DNA from: Pegea sp. RAD2-039
Taxonomy: Eukaryota; Chordata; Thaliacea; Salpida; Salpidae
Direction: 5' to 3'
DNA: 64,000 nucleotides
Assembly (NCBI GenBank): GCA_034620365.1
Contig: JAQGEQ010000338.1
Coordinates: 248,001 to 312,000 of the forward strand
The position numbers and the translations under genes were made by a program. This document shows positions 22,950 to 35,842 of this stretch, one piece after another (position 1 is the first letter of the stretch; each line of letters starts with the position of its first letter). The notes under the pieces are model-generated. The model worked only from the letters and a program-made list of their open reading frames with translations. It searched no databases and was not told the origin of the DNA.

Positions 22950-23141
22950 GATCAAGCAAAAATAGGATATTTTTTATAATTTTAATAATAAACTATTTCT
23001 TGACAAATACTGCTTACTAGGAAAATTTGACTTAAAGGTGAAAGACAATTTTTATTGTAACTTTATTATTGGTACAAACAAAATTAGTATAAAATTGTAA
23101 CAATATAAAAGTTACCAAAATTTATTAGTTTATAATTGATC

Positions 23142-23250
23142 CCAAAAACTCTAAATTGTAACCAATTAATAATAAATCAAAAGGTTGTTAAATCCATTGT
23201 AGTGTAAGAAACCTATTATTATTCGTTTGAATTTGAAAGACTTTTAACGA
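23142..23250 (+). repeat. Family B unit, decayed
   Basis: Box CCAAAAAC (23142-23149), then TTAATAATAAAT at about the usual distance, and a weak hairpin remnant TTTGAAAGACTTTTAAC near 23230. It is divergent to the unit at 22838-22949. Confidence 0.35.
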
Positions 23251-23534
23251 AAATTAATTAATAAATACTAAGACTACTTTGAGCTTCAATTCGCTACAAT
23301 AAGCAACATAAATGTAATTTATGTTGAAAATTTACTTTTTGACGTAAAAACATGTAACTGATTAAATGACCGAATGTTTACAAATTTTTATGAAACAAAA
23401 TGTTGTAGCAAAATTAGTAATTTTAAAACAGACATTTTAAACACATTTTTCAGTCTGGATAATTATAAAACTTTCTATTCTTAATATTTTAGCAGAAATG
23501 AATTAAAAAAATAGTTATTCAAAATTGTTATTTT

Positions 23535-23550
23535 ACGCTACTTGGCGCAA
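23535..23550 (-). promoter_or_regulatory. CTCF-like site, variant
   Basis: ACGCTACTTGGCGCAA is the reverse orientation of the motif with one central change. A weaker relative, CTGCTACTTGGCAG, lies at 24020-24033. Confidence 0.35.
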
Positions 23551-24304
23551 AAGAGGTTTGTTTTTAAAAAATACTAAAATTAGCAATAAGAACTTTTTTA
23601 AAATTTTTAATTGTATTTAGCAACTTTTTTAAATTTTTATTCGAGGGTCTTGTTTAGGTTACCATTTGTAGACTGCTAATAATTGCTGATGTCAATAAGC
23701 AGTTGATTACCAAATTGATGGTTAGACTCAACAATTAGGCTCAATTAGTTTTGTTAGACTCTCTTTGAGTTTAAATTCTAACTAATTTCAGTTCTTTTAT
23801 TTCAATTTAGGATTAGTTAAAACAGTTTGACGCTATTAAACCTTTTCTCTAGTTATTAGTAAACTGTTTGTATATTATTTTTAAATAAGATTTTACAAAT
23901 GAAAATTTTGATTCGATTAGCAACAATTGTTCAACAAATCATTTATATATTTTAATAAATTATAATAATAATTTCTAATAATTTAATAATAATAATTAAT
24001 TTGTTTTTAAATCATTCTACTGCTACTTGGCAGTTTAAATGTTAAAAAAATAAAGTTTTTTAAATAATCACACTGACCAATGTACCATTAGTTTCTATTT
24101 TATGAAATACTATTTACACTATAAAATTGCTAAACCTTAAGTTTTAATTAAAACTTAATATTATAAAACAATAAATGAAAACAAAAAAACAATTTTTTGA
24201 GAAGAATAAGGAAATAAAATAGTGGTTAAGATAGAAGTTCAGTTAAAAATGATATTTTCCATAACATTGTTTATTGAATAAAGCAATTGAAAAATTTACT
24301 GATA

Positions 24305-24420
24305 CCACAAACGTAAGATTGAATGAAGATATTATATAACAGTAAAGCTTATGAAGAAGGCCGGTTTAACTGATAAAATAAGAGTCTTTTTATTGATTTA
24401 TTTTGGAAGATGCACTTTCT
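24305..24420 (+). repeat. Family A unit, hairpin decayed
   Basis: Box CCACAAAC (24305-24312), 20 bases, TATATAAC (24333-24340). At the usual place only GAAGATGCACTTTCT (24406-24420) remains, so the 3' side of the stem is gone. Confidence 0.45.
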
Positions 24421-24530
24421 TACTGATTATCAAATTTTTTCATGTTACATTTTACTTTTTATTCATTGATTTATTCATTTAAGTCAATAACATTATTGAT
24501 TGATTAAAGCAATCAAAAAATTTACCGACA

Positions 24531-24665
24531 CCACAAACATAAGATTGAATGAAGATATTATATACCTGTATAGATTACGTGAAAAGAGTGTTTTAGTATC
24601 AAATAATTGATATGTAGTATCTGAATTTGGACGATGCAATTTTGCATCTTGATGTCAAATAAATT
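24531..24665 (+). repeat. Family A unit
   Basis: Box CCACAAAC (24531-24538), 20 bases, TATATACC (24559-24566), 65 bases, hairpin CGATGCAATTTTGCATCT (24632-24649), then TTTTT about 15 bases on. The inverted partner lies at 32159-32277. It follows the decayed unit at 24305 by only 226 bases. Confidence 0.55.
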
Positions 24666-25548
24666 TTTCCATGGAAAAAATAAGGTTTTGTGTTCTTTTG
24701 AGATTTCTTGAAATTTATAAGCTGCTTGTACATGTGTAATTTGATTTATCTTAATCTTTATTTTATTCATTTAACACAACACTTTTTAAAAAAAAGAGTT
24801 TTTTTGTACAAAACTCATCAATACCACAAACGAAAGTTGTTTTTCAATTTTTAAAGAAACATCAAGATTTTGCGTTTTTAGAATAAAAATGAAGTGCATT
24901 AATAAGAAATGATCAACAGGTTTTAGCAATTTGGATAATTTTCTAAATTTACAATTATCACTTAACGACTTTACACATTAAAACTAACGATAACTAAGAT
25001 ATTGTAATAATATCTATACAAATCATAATAAAAGTATTGAGTTATAAATGAGCTGTACCAACTCCTATGTTTGTAGTTTCATCAAAGATTACTCATACTT
25101 TATTCAATTGATATTGTAATTAAAAATATAATTATTATAAAGATTATAATTTTTGCTTTAATTGAATATCTAACTATTCACATAATAATTATTTTTATTT
25201 CTTAATTTTGAAACAAAAATGATTTTTTCATTAAATTAAGAGGATTCAATTAAATTAACAGGATATTAATTAACAGTTATAAGATGAAATAGCTTTATTA
25301 CATCAAATTCTGAAGTAGTTAAAGTTTATCTGAAGAAGAAAGAAATTTCTAACTTTTGTTTAATGATATACATTTTAACTAATAAACCAGATTTTTTTAG
25401 AATTAAAAGTAAAAGTAATTTAAAAATCATAGATAATGTATATAGTTTAGAATAAATTGAATTTTCAATGGTTGATTCATTAAGAAAATCTAAAAATTGT
25501 AATTTTTTGTTTTGCTATTTTTTTTGGTTTTTTTAATTTTGACTATTT

Positions 25549-25562
25549 GCGCCATCTAGCGG
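25549..25562 (+). promoter_or_regulatory. CTCF-like site
   Basis: GCGCCATCTAGCGG is a full match to the core motif (reverse CCGCTAGATGGCGC). Its inverted-repeat partner at 31246-31259 has changed to CCGCTAAATGGCGT. Confidence 0.5.
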
Positions 25563-27086
25563 ATAGAACAATTTTGCTAAAATAATAAATATCTGAAACT
25601 TAAATAATCTATTTATTCAATTACCTTAAAATAACTTGAGGATTAAAAATAGACCTGTTTTTTAGTAAATAATCTTTAAAAAGTGGGTTGATCACCAGAA
25701 TGTTTCATAATCTGAAGTTAAGAAAAAGTATTTGAGTAAATATTTTACTTACGAGTTGTTTACAGTAGATGTAAAAGATATTTCGCAAGGCGAACAATTA
25801 GGGTAAATCTAATATAAAAAACTTACTTTTAGGACTGGTGTAATTTTCATTACGTAATTTTATTTTAACTTTTTTTTATAATTTATAAATTCTGTATAAA
25901 AATGGATATTTATAATTTTAGTCAATTGTGTTAAATGCATAATAGTATAAAAATAATGTCTCATAAAAGATTGTCTAAGCTTGTATTTAGATATTACCAG
26001 ATACAAAAAAATACAAAATTTGCTGCTTAATGATTAATAATCAAAATAAATTTTCTGAATGGTTTTTTTTTTCAATTCTAAAATATAAATAGAAATATTA
26101 ACTTTTATATAAATTTAATTGTATCTTTTCAGCATTTAACTATTTGAAAAAAAAACTTAATCGAAATTGTTTATTGTTGATATAGATGTATATTGAAATA
26201 GATATTTTTCTATAAATTTTAGTTTTTATATCTTATATTTGATTTAAGAAATTTTTGTTTTAAAATATTATTCGATATCAGTAGTTAGGGAATTTGATCA
26301 TTTTAAAATCTTTTTTTTCTAGTTACTATTTAAATAATGATAAGACAATCACAATCTGGTAGATCTCTATTTTTTGTTGAACCTGAAATCTCCTTAAGAA
26401 GTTTTTTGTTACTTTTATGCATCTCCTATATATACTTCCAAGTGCTGTATGTACTTAAATTAACTTAAATAAAATACTTATTTAACAAATTGATTTTTAA
26501 AACATTTAATTGAGAATAAATAATGTTTTAATCAAATTTTTAAAAATAATTTTATTAGTTTGTCTTGATTACTTAAAATAGTTTTGTAATTCATATTACT
26601 TCGTATATTCATTAGTATACTTCATATTACATTTAAGTTTAACTTTCTGCAAATGAATTGTCAACTTTAGAAATTTAGAATTTTTACAATCAAGAAACGA
26701 AATAATATTTTTGATTTTTTATTTGATGAAAAAATATTTGTAACTTTCTTGTTATTAGTCAGCTGTGTTTAGCTTTCCAGAGGATTAAAAATAGAATTGT
26801 CGAAATGATATTTAATGGTTTAATGATATAAAAAATATGGATATTTGTTAATGTTTTTTTTTTCTTCTTCTGAATTCTAAATAGAAATACAAAATAATTA
26901 ATTTCTAGGAAACTTAAAATATTTAAATATAATCAAGATTTTTCTACTTTTCCTTTCTCATAAGTTTAATGCAATTTAGTGTTTTTAGGATTAAATTTTA
27001 AAGCATTATTTTTTTGTTATTTTAAGTATAAACCTTTTGTTTACAAATATTCACTTTTTATCAACTTTTAAAAAATGTTTCAACTT

Positions 27087-27331
27087 GTAAACATTCTGTA
27101 ACAATATTAACAATATGTTTATAACAACGAAATACATTTTTCACCTAATTTATTTTTATCTTATCATTTGCATAAACCGGAAGCTTAAATTACTGAACTT
27201 ATTTACTAATTGATTATTTCCGTTGGAAAGTATTTCAACTCAAAAATGGTTCATCCAAATGGAGTTGTGCAAACATTTAATTTTTTAATAAATTCCTTAT
27301 TTACTTCTTTGTCGTAATCTACAGTTTGTGG
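27087..27331 (-). repeat. Family B unit in left arm
   Basis: On the minus strand: box CCACAAAC (27324-27331), exactly 20 bases, TAAATAAG (27296-27303), and the hairpin GTTGAAATACTTTCCAAC (27232-27249) with one G-U pair. The distal GTAAACATTCTG lies at 27087. Its partner is 29395-29496. Confidence 0.5.
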
Positions 27332-28389
27332 CATCAGTGTAGAACGAAAAATTTTTTTAGCTTTAATTATAACTTATTGTTGACAAAAATAAATTTAAAG
27401 TATATTTTTTAAAGTTATAAGAAATTGTAAAGTTAGTTTTAATTTAATTCAGAAGAATATTATATGATTCTATCTGGATAATAAGAAAAGTTTATAAAAA
27501 TTTGTATTACGTCAATTTTAAAATTTCTTTTAATTTGTTGTTAATCCAAAAATAGGATTTTTTAGCTTTTGATAAAGATGTTGATAAATGATATATTAGA
27601 GCGATGTGAGTTTTTGGTTCAAAAGTTATGAAAAATAAAAGACTAAAACATAAAATCTATTACTCAATTTATATTCAGAAAACCTCTGGTATTAATTTGA
27701 CATACAGATTTTTCAATCTACTAAATATTTCTGTGTTTTGAACTTTATACATTATGTTCTTATGATTTTACTTAAATTGCTTGCGTTGTTTGGCATTAAA
27801 ACACAACTATATCAGTTTGTTGAAGTTTTTTTTAATATCTTTTATTTTGTAAAGTTAGACTTTATAGTTTACAATTAGGCAATGTTCTACATTTTTCTAA
27901 AAAGTTTACAATAAAAATTTTAACTTTTTGAAAACTTTGTAGGATATTGTAAAATAATTTAAATCTGTTCTGCATTAATTTATTCTTCAATTTTTAATTA
28001 TTATTTTTTCAATAAATATAATAATTGTTTATAATAATCAGATATGCACTAGTAAAATTTAAGGTAAAATTTTACATATTGATTAACTCAACAAATTAGT
28101 TAAATAAATTTTTTTCTAATGATTTCAATTGAAACAAAATTGAAAGTATATAAACATTCTAAGAATAAATAAAGCCTTGTAAGAACTTTGCTTTAACATG
28201 TTTTTAACCTCATATTTTAAACACAACATGATTTATATATTTTTTCCTTCAAATTTTCTCTGTCATACTTTTCCCATAATTAAAACTAAATTTTTTACTT
28301 ACGATAAAAAATTACTAATATGTTATTAAATTTTCGTTTTGCTAATTTTCAGATTATACAAAAATACAGTTTGGCCTTTGATGTGGCTC

Positions 28390-28835
28390 ATAATTGTTTG
28401 TACAGTTTTATAACATCAAATATTTTAAGGGATAGTTATTAAACGTTTTTATTAAAACTTTTATGTTCATACTTTTGTAAAAAGTTTTAGAAAAAATTAT
28501 TTTACAAATTAATTGTCTTAAATTACATTTTACTAAACAATTTTACAAAAGTAGATGAATTAAAATTTCAACTTTTGAAAGAAGGTATTTTGGAATCGAC
28601 TAAATGTCGATGGCACCAGTTACTAATTATAAATATCTAAAAATTAATGCATTTCACGTTTCCAAGACAACAGCTTTGATAAGTTTTCTGAAATAAATAA
28701 CTTGTTTTATACTTTAATGCGGTATGTTGTTAAATACAAATATTTATTTTATTACATATACAAAACTGTTTTCACTTTTTGGTGACATTGTTGAGTTCAT
28801 ATCTACAAAATCAAAGTTGCTTGTGAATAAGTAAC
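28390..28835 (+). repeat. Spacer of inverted repeat P1, copy of 48690-49140
   Basis: This segment between the arms is not palindromic as a whole. It matches 48690-49140 in the same direction. Both carry the perfect hairpin ATCGACTAAATGTCGAT (28595-28611 here). Confidence 0.6.
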
Positions 28836-29394
28836 TTTTAAATAATGGAAAAGTATGACAGAGAAAAGTTGAAGGTGAAAAATTGTTTATATTTCAAATT
28901 GTATATAAAGTATGAGGTTGAAACCATGTTGAAACAAAGTTCTTACAAGGCTTCATTTTTTCATTGTCTGTTAATATACTTTCAATTTTGTTTCATTTGA
29001 AATCATTATAAAAAAATATTCATTTAACCAACTCGTTGAGTTAATCAATATGTAAAATTTTACATTAAATTTTACTAGTGCATATCTGATTATTATAGAT
29101 AATCAGTGTTTTTATTACAAAATTAAAATTAAAATTTGAAGAATATAATAATGCAGAATCGATTTGAATTATTTTATAATATCCTACAAAGTTATCCAAA
29201 AGTTAAAAGTTTTATTGTAAACTTTTTAGAAAAATGTAGAACATCGCTTGACTGTAAACTATAAAGTCTAACTATACAAATGAAAGATAAGTTTCTTATG
29301 TCTTTTAAAATTTTTCTTTAAATTTGTTTTTGTCAACAATAAGTTATAATTAAAACTAAAATAATTTTTTGTTTTAAACTGATGCCACAAACTC

Positions 29395-29496
29395 TAGATT
29401 ACGACAAAGAAATAAATAAGGATATTAAAAAAAAATCTATAAAGTGTACTCAACTGTTGTTGTATATACCATTTTGGAGTTGAAATACTTTTCAAC
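29395..29496 (+). repeat. Family B unit in right arm
   Basis: Box CCACAAAC (29395-29402), 20 bases, TAAATAAG (29423-29430), then the hairpin GTTGAAATACTTTTCAAC (29479-29496). Confidence 0.55.
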
Positions 29497-31245
29497 GAAA
29501 ATAATCAATTAGTAAATAAGTTCAGTAACTTGGGCATCCGGCTTATGCAAAAGATAAAATTAATTTAGGTCAAAAATTTATTTCGATGTTATAAACATAT
29601 TGTTAATATTGTTAAAGAATGTTTAAAAGTTGAAACTTTATTTGAAACTTGATAAAAAGTGAATTATTTGCAAACAAAAGGTTTATACTCATAATAATAA
29701 AAAATAATGCTTTTAAATTTAATCCTACAAACACTAGATTGCATTAAACTTATGAGAAATCAAAAGTAGAAAAATCTCGATTATATTTAAAGATTTTAAG
29801 TTTCCTAGAAATTTAAATTTTTGTATTTCTATTTAGAATTCAAAATAAGAAAACAAAAAACATTAACAAATATCCATATTTTTTATATCATGAAATCATT
29901 AAATATCATTTCGACAATTCCATTTTTAATCCTCTGGAAAGCTAAAACCAGCTGAATAATATCAAGAAAGTTACAAATATTCTTTCATCAAATAAAAAAT
30001 CAAAAATATTATTTCATTTCTTGATTGTAAAAATTCTAAATTTTTAAAGTTGACAATACATTTGCAGAAAGTTAAACTTAATGTAATATGAAATATACTA
30101 ATGAATATTCGAAGTAATATGAATTACAAAACTATTTTAAGTAATCAAGACGTACTAATAAAATTATTTTTAAAAATTTGATTAAAAGATTATTTATTCT
30201 CAATTAAATGTTTTAAAAAATCATTGTTTTAAAAATCAATCTGTTAAATAAGTATTTTATTTAAGTTGATTTTAACATTAAAACCGAAATATATTTAAAC
30301 AAATTATTTTCAATATATAAACTAAATTTAAAACTAGAATTCGTTTTGAAGTTCATACAGCACTTTGAAGTAGATAAAAGAGATGTATAAAAGTAAAAAA
30401 AAACTTCTTAAGGAGATTTCAGGTCCAACAGAAAATAGAGATTTATCAGATTGTGATTCTCTTATTATTATTTAAATAGTAACTAGAAAAAAAAGATTTT
30501 AAAATGATCAAATTCCCTAACCACTGATATCGAATAATATTTTAAAACAAAAATTTCTTAAATCAAATATATGATATAAAAACAAAAATTTATAGAAAAA
30601 TATTTATTTCAATATACATCTATATCAACAATAAACAATTTCGATTAAGTTTTTTTTTCAAATAGTTAAATGTTGAAAAGATACAATTAAATTTTTATAA
30701 AAGTTAATATTTCTATTTATATTTTAGAATTGAAAAAAAAGAAAACCATGCAGAAAGTTTATTTTGGTTTTTAAATATTAAGTATTAAATTTTGTATTTT
30801 TTTTTATCTGGTTTTATCTAAATACCAGCTTAGAAAATCTTTTATGAGACATTATTTACATACTATTATGCATTTGAGACAATTGACTAAAATTATAAAT
30901 ATCCATTTTTATACAGAATTTATAAATTATAAAAAAAAATTAAAATAAAATTACGTAATTAAAATTACACCAGTCCTAAAAGTAAGTTTTTTATATTAGA
31001 TTAACCCTAATTGTTCGCCTTGCGAAATATCTTTTAAATCTACTGTAAACAACTCGTAAGTAAAATATTTACTCAAATACTTTTTCTTAACTTCAGAATA
31101 TGATACATTCCGGTGATCAACCCACTTTTTAAAGATTATTTACTAAAAAACAGGTCTATTTTTAATCCTCAAGTTAGTTTAAGGCAATTGACTAAATAGA
31201 TTATTTAAGTTTCAGATATTTAATATTTTAGCAAAACTGTTCTAT

Positions 31246-31259
31246 CCGCTAAATGGCGT
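31246..31259 (-). promoter_or_regulatory. CTCF-like site, one arm changed
   Basis: CCGCTAAATGGCGT is the partner of the site at 25549 with two changes. Confidence 0.35.
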
Positions 31260-32158
31260 AAATAGTCAAAATTAAAAAAACAAAAAAAAAAGCAAAACAA
31301 AAAATTACAATTTTTAGATTTTCTTAATGAATTAACCATTGAAAATTCAATTTACTCTAAACTGTATACATTATCTATGATTTTTAAATTACTTTTACTT
31401 TTAATTCTAAAAAAATTTGGTTTATTAGTTAAAATGTATATCATTAAACAAAAGTTAGAAATTTCTTTGTTCTTCAGATAAACTTTAACTACTTCAGAAT
31501 TTGATGTAATAAAGCTATTTCATCTTATAACTGTTAATTAATATCTTGTTAATTTAATTAGGTCTTCTTAAATTAATGATAAAAATTCTTTTTTGTTTTA
31601 AAATAAAGAAATAAAAATAATTATTATGTGAATAGTTAGATATTTAATTAAAACAAAAATTATAATCTTTATAATAATTATATTTTTAATTACAATATCA
31701 ATTGAATAAACCATGACTAATCTTTGATGAAACTACAAACATAGGAGTTGGTACATCTCATTTATAACTCTATACTTTTATTATGATGTGTATAAATATT
31801 ATTACAATATCTTAGTTATCGTTAGTTTTAATGTGTATAGTCGCCAAGTGATAATTGTATATTTAGAAAATTATCCAAATTGTTAAAACCTGTTGATCAC
31901 TTCACATTAATACAATTCATTTTTTTTCTGAAAACGCAAAATCTTGATGTTTCTGCAAGAATTGAAAAACAACTTTCGTTTGTGGTATTGATGAATTTTG
32001 TACAAAAAAACTCTTTTTCTAAAAAAATATTGTGTTAAGTGAGTGAAATAAAGATTAAAAAAATTAAATTACGCTTATACAAGGAGCTTATAAATGTCAC
32101 GAATTCTGAAAACATCACGAAACCTTATTTTTTCCATGGAAATATTTATTTGATATCA

Positions 32159-32277
32159 AGATGCAAAATTGCATCGCCCAAATTTAGATATTGCGCATCA
32201 ATTACTTGATACTAAAACACTCTTTTCTCGTAATCTATACGGTTATATAGTATCTTCATTCAATCTTATGTTTGTGG
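32159..32277 (-). repeat. Family A unit in right arm
   Basis: On the minus strand: box CCACAAAC (32270-32277), 20 bases, TATATAAC (32242-32249), then the hairpin CGATGCAATTTTGCATCT (32159-32176). It is the partner of 24531-24665. The T-run of the partner is here broken to TATTTCC. Confidence 0.5.
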
Positions 32278-32499
32278 TGTCGGTAAATTTTTTGATTGTT
32301 TTAATCAATCAATAATGTTATTGATGATATTGTTGTTATAATGATATTATTAGATTAATTTAAAAATAATTATAATTAAACTCAACTTTTATCAAAACAT
32401 TTATTTTGTTTCTTTATATCTCTCAATAATTTATTTTCTTGTTTTTACTTATTGTTATATAATATTAGATTTTAATTCACACTGCATGTTTACAAAAAG

Positions 32500-33660
32500 T
32501 TATAGTATAAATAGTTTTTTATAAAATGGTAATTAATACTACATTGGTAAGTCTGACTATTTTACAAACTTTATTATTTTAGATAATGTTAACAAATCGA
32601 GACTAAAAGATAACTCTACAAAAAACAAATCAACTATTTCCTTTTCCGCTACTTGTGCGCTAGACGGTTACTTATAAAAATAACACACCTGAAAAATACA
32701 CAATCGTATTATAATCTTAATATTTTTTTGGCATTACTTTTAGCTTACAAAAAATATTATCTAACAATTTTAGATATTATTTTTTAGTAATTTAAAAAAG
32801 GTTCGTAATTCGCATAATTTCATTCACAAAAGTTATTTTTACTTTTTGTAATTTGATACATCAACAGCAAAGATTTACAATTTTTAAAATTTTAGAAACA
32901 AAATAGTATTTTTTGATATTTCAGCTCATGATAGTAAATTTGTAAACTTTTTGATATTTGTCAAATGCAATAAACTATCTACTGGATTAAAAACAGAAGT
33001 GCCAAGCTGATATTTAATGATTTCGATTAAATGATAATAAAAAGCAAAATACTAGTTTTGCTGAATGAAAAGTTTTCAATTAGTAAAAAATCTGTCATAT
33101 TACCAATAACATGTTTACAAATATATTTTGTGATAAATAGTAACTCAAGTTATTAAACTTATTTACTATTTAAAGTTTCGTTGTAAAGTATTTTAACTTC
33201 AAATTTAAAAACTTTGCAATCCTTTACGAAAGATTGAGTTTTATTTTACTTTTCATTTCTTATAAACGTTGTTGCAATCTTAAGTGTATGGGATCAAGTT
33301 CAAACGAAACTAATTTTATAATTTTATTGATAAGCAACTGGTTGACAAATAATGTTGAAATAGAAAATTTGATTTTAAAGTTGATAAGAAAATTTTTTAT
33401 AAGTTTATTATTATACAAACCAAATTAATTTAATTTTTTTTGTCAAGTTTTATTTAATTCAGATTAAAAATTATTTCTACTTCAATGATTAAGATTAAAG
33501 CTGATCAATCATACTGACGATAAAAAATTAAATCAAAAGCTATGTGACTTTTTGTTCTTAAATATGGGAGTACTATGAGACTCAGAAATCATTTTCCTTT
33601 GATCTTCAAAATAATTTAAAAATTATACAAATCTGTAATGTTATTTATCCATAGACTTTT
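32500..33660 (-). repeat. Inverted relative of 20030-21560
   Basis: Reversed words include a variant CTCF-like site at 32646 (CCGCTACTTGTGCGC) and a family B-like box CCATACAC (33284-33291). The latter has TTTATAAGAAATG at TATA distance and a decayed hairpin. It extends the P1 symmetry with gaps. Confidence 0.6.
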
Positions 33661-33669
33661 AAAGTATTA

Positions 33670-33990
33670 GATAATTGATATTATAACATATTATTATAGA
33701 TATTTATTCTAAGCCAAGATATTCTATTTTTTAGAGAACGCAAACGATAAAAGCAAAACGTTATAGTTAATGGGTTTTTAAATAATTTAAAATATTTAGT
33801 TTAACCTGCATACACTAATCATATTATCAAAGTTACATTTGCTTTTAACTATAGAAAAATATATTCTTTAAAAGTTAAAATTTATTTTAGTAAACATTAA
33901 CCTGAATGTTATATATACAATTTATATTTGTTAAATTTGTGTTTATAGTTGCTTTATTTTTTCCTACTATTCAAATAAAATTATAAAATT
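33670..33990 (-). repeat. Inverted relative of 44280-44620
   Basis: It shares, reversed, the words ACAAATATAAATTGTATATA and TTTGCGTTCTCTAG. The last of these is a decayed CTCF-like site (33733-33752). Confidence 0.5.
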
Positions 33991-34181
33991 TCATAAAGCT
34001 AATATCTGTAAATGATATATCTCTTTAAAAGTTGGCATTTAAAATTAATTTAAAATAATCTGCTTTATCAAAAACAAAAACAAAAGTTAACAACCTTTGG
34101 CGATTATATGAAGTTATTTTGTACACTAATTACATTTTACCTAATTAAAAAAACAGCTTTATCTCGTTTATATATCTAGCA

Positions 34182-34256
34182 CCACAAACAACAGACCTTA
34201 ACTATTTTTACATATTCCGATTTTTCCCTTCCAGAAACGTTTATTTAATATAAACG
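34182..34256 (+). repeat. Family C-like unit
   Basis: Box CCACAAAC (34182-34189) followed after 19-20 bases by TACATATTCC, the same order as in the family C copies at 41266 and 46027. A different hairpin, CGTTTA with TAAACG around a 7-base loop (34238-34256), lies only about 21 bases after the TATA-like word. Confidence 0.4.
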
Positions 34257-34974
34257 GAGAATCAATTTAGTTTTGAAACTCTAAGTAGTGGTTGATTAAT
34301 TTATAATCGAATTAATAATTTGTTGAACAGTTGTATTTAATTGCATTTTTTATTTAGAAAATTTAAGTTAGAGAATTAATATAGAAAAAGCTTACTAACT
34401 ACCAAATTATAAAGCTAATTTTGATAAACTCTGTAGTGATCTAAACAAATTATTTTTTTGCTTTTACATATTTTATATGACTAAAATTCTAATTGAAACT
34501 GCTTATGAGACTACTAAAATTAACTTCACTTAAAATATACAGATAATAAGCTTTCTTACTTTTCAATTAAAAAAACAACTGAACTTTTTAAAATAAATTC
34601 TCGAGGCTTTTTTAAGTATACTTAATTTAAGTTTAGAAAGACATTAAAATACATCATTATCCCCTAATTGATAATAGAGACAAGTTTATCATTAGAAATT
34701 CTGTTCACTGTGGAAACAATTTTTTATATAATGTTTTATGTTACATTTGGAATAATTTGAAAATTAATTTATAACGATTTAACTCTGTATAAAAAATATT
34801 TACAAAAAAAAATTTAATCAATTTTTTGTAAACAATAAAAATGAAAACAAAAACTAGTAATTTGCTTTGTTGCACAAACATGAACCAAGCTACAAATTGT
34901 ACAATTCATTAAAGTGGTTCAATAAAATACTAATTATATTTCAAATATTTGTCGTTGTAACCAAAATACACTAA

Positions 34975-34988
34975 CCGCTAGGTGGCGC
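34975..34988 (-). promoter_or_regulatory. CTCF-like site
   Basis: CCGCTAGGTGGCGC is a full core match. It sits in the recurring module that also holds CCAAAATACACTAA just before and GAGTAAAAAGAAAA after. Confidence 0.55.
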
Positions 34989-35722
34989 ACAGAGTAAAAA
35001 GAAAATAATATTATTTTTTGATTAAGAGTTTAATAATAAAGATTTTTTGTTGACTATCCAAGCTAATCATAATAAAAAAGATATTTTTTTAGAAACAACT
35101 TTGATTTTGTGAATATGAATTCAAAAATGTCACTAAAAAGTGAAAACAGCTTTTGTACATGCAATAAAATAAATAATTAACTTCTAATTTTCTAAAACTG
35201 TAAATATAATTTACAGTATACATAAAATTATTGCTAGAGATCAGCTGTAAAATTTAACAAAAAATTTGATAAACTTTTGTTAAAAACTGTAATTCTAGTT
35301 GAAGTTTTCATTTCCACTATAGTGCGCTATCAAACATAAAAAAAAATATTTCAATCTTAATTTGATTTCGAAACATTATATTGTTTATCTTGAAAATAGA
35401 TTAAACAACTGAGATTAGTTATCATTATAAAAAGTGATTAACTTCATAGTATTTGATAAACTAGAAATATATCTTTGATGAGTATGTAAACAAAGATTAT
35501 CTAGTCTATAATTGTAATAAACAGTTTAAGAATAAAAACTAACATGGTTTTAGACTGATTTCGTTCGTATAACAAATTGGTTCCCTCTATATTTTTTAAT
35601 AATTTATGTTTCAGTTTTAATGTCAAAATTATTATTTGAACATTCCTTGTCAACAAAAAGATTATTTTTATATGAAGAAAAAAATAATTTCTCAAAGCTG
35701 GGTAATTCGTTTAATCTTGATC

Positions 35723-35842
35723 CCGCAAACTCTAGGTTGTAATGAAGTTATATGAAATGAAAATTACATTTACATAACCAGACCTCATTAAAGAACTATA
35801 TTAGATATTTGATACAATTTTGGAGTTGAACTACTTTTCAAC
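35723..35842 (+). repeat. Family B unit
   Basis: Box CCGCAAAC (35723-35730), 20 bases, TATGAAAT, then the hairpin GTTGAACTACTTTTCAAC (35825-35842). TTTT follows about 25 bases after it. The copy at 47449 is a close relative. Confidence 0.5.

Larger units (their letters stand above)
24480..28270 (+). repeat. Large inverted repeat P1, left arm
   Basis: Sequence here runs reversed in 28840-32330. Landmarks pair as follows: family A at 24531 with 32270, TTTGCGCCATCTAGCGG at 25546 with 31246, ACAGTTTGTGGCATCAG at 27321 with 29389, and AGATATGCACTAGTAAAATT at 28040 with 29067. The left arm has about 400 extra bases near 27425-27840. The arms are clearly similar but not identical. No coding frame is seen in either. 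Confidence 0.75.
28840..32330 (-). repeat. Large inverted repeat P1, right arm
   Basis: This is the reverse of 24480-28270, in the order described there. Beyond 32500 reversed similarity resumes with sequence near 21500 and 20900 rather than 24000, so the right side lacks the 2.6-kb interval 21.8-24.5 kb. Confidence 0.75.

Noticed and set aside
33234-33428. Open frame repeated, reversed, at 20794-20988, suggesting a conserved small protein
   Set aside because: Both lie inside the family B-derived repeat and overlap its box and TATA-like words. The shared frame follows from the DNA duplication, and the related copies at 7.5 and 50.5 kb do not obviously keep it.
35501-35695. Open frame shared with 47261-47452
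   Set aside because: It falls in duplicated block D3 and reads as Lys/Ile/Leu-rich low-complexity sequence. It is a shadow of the duplication.
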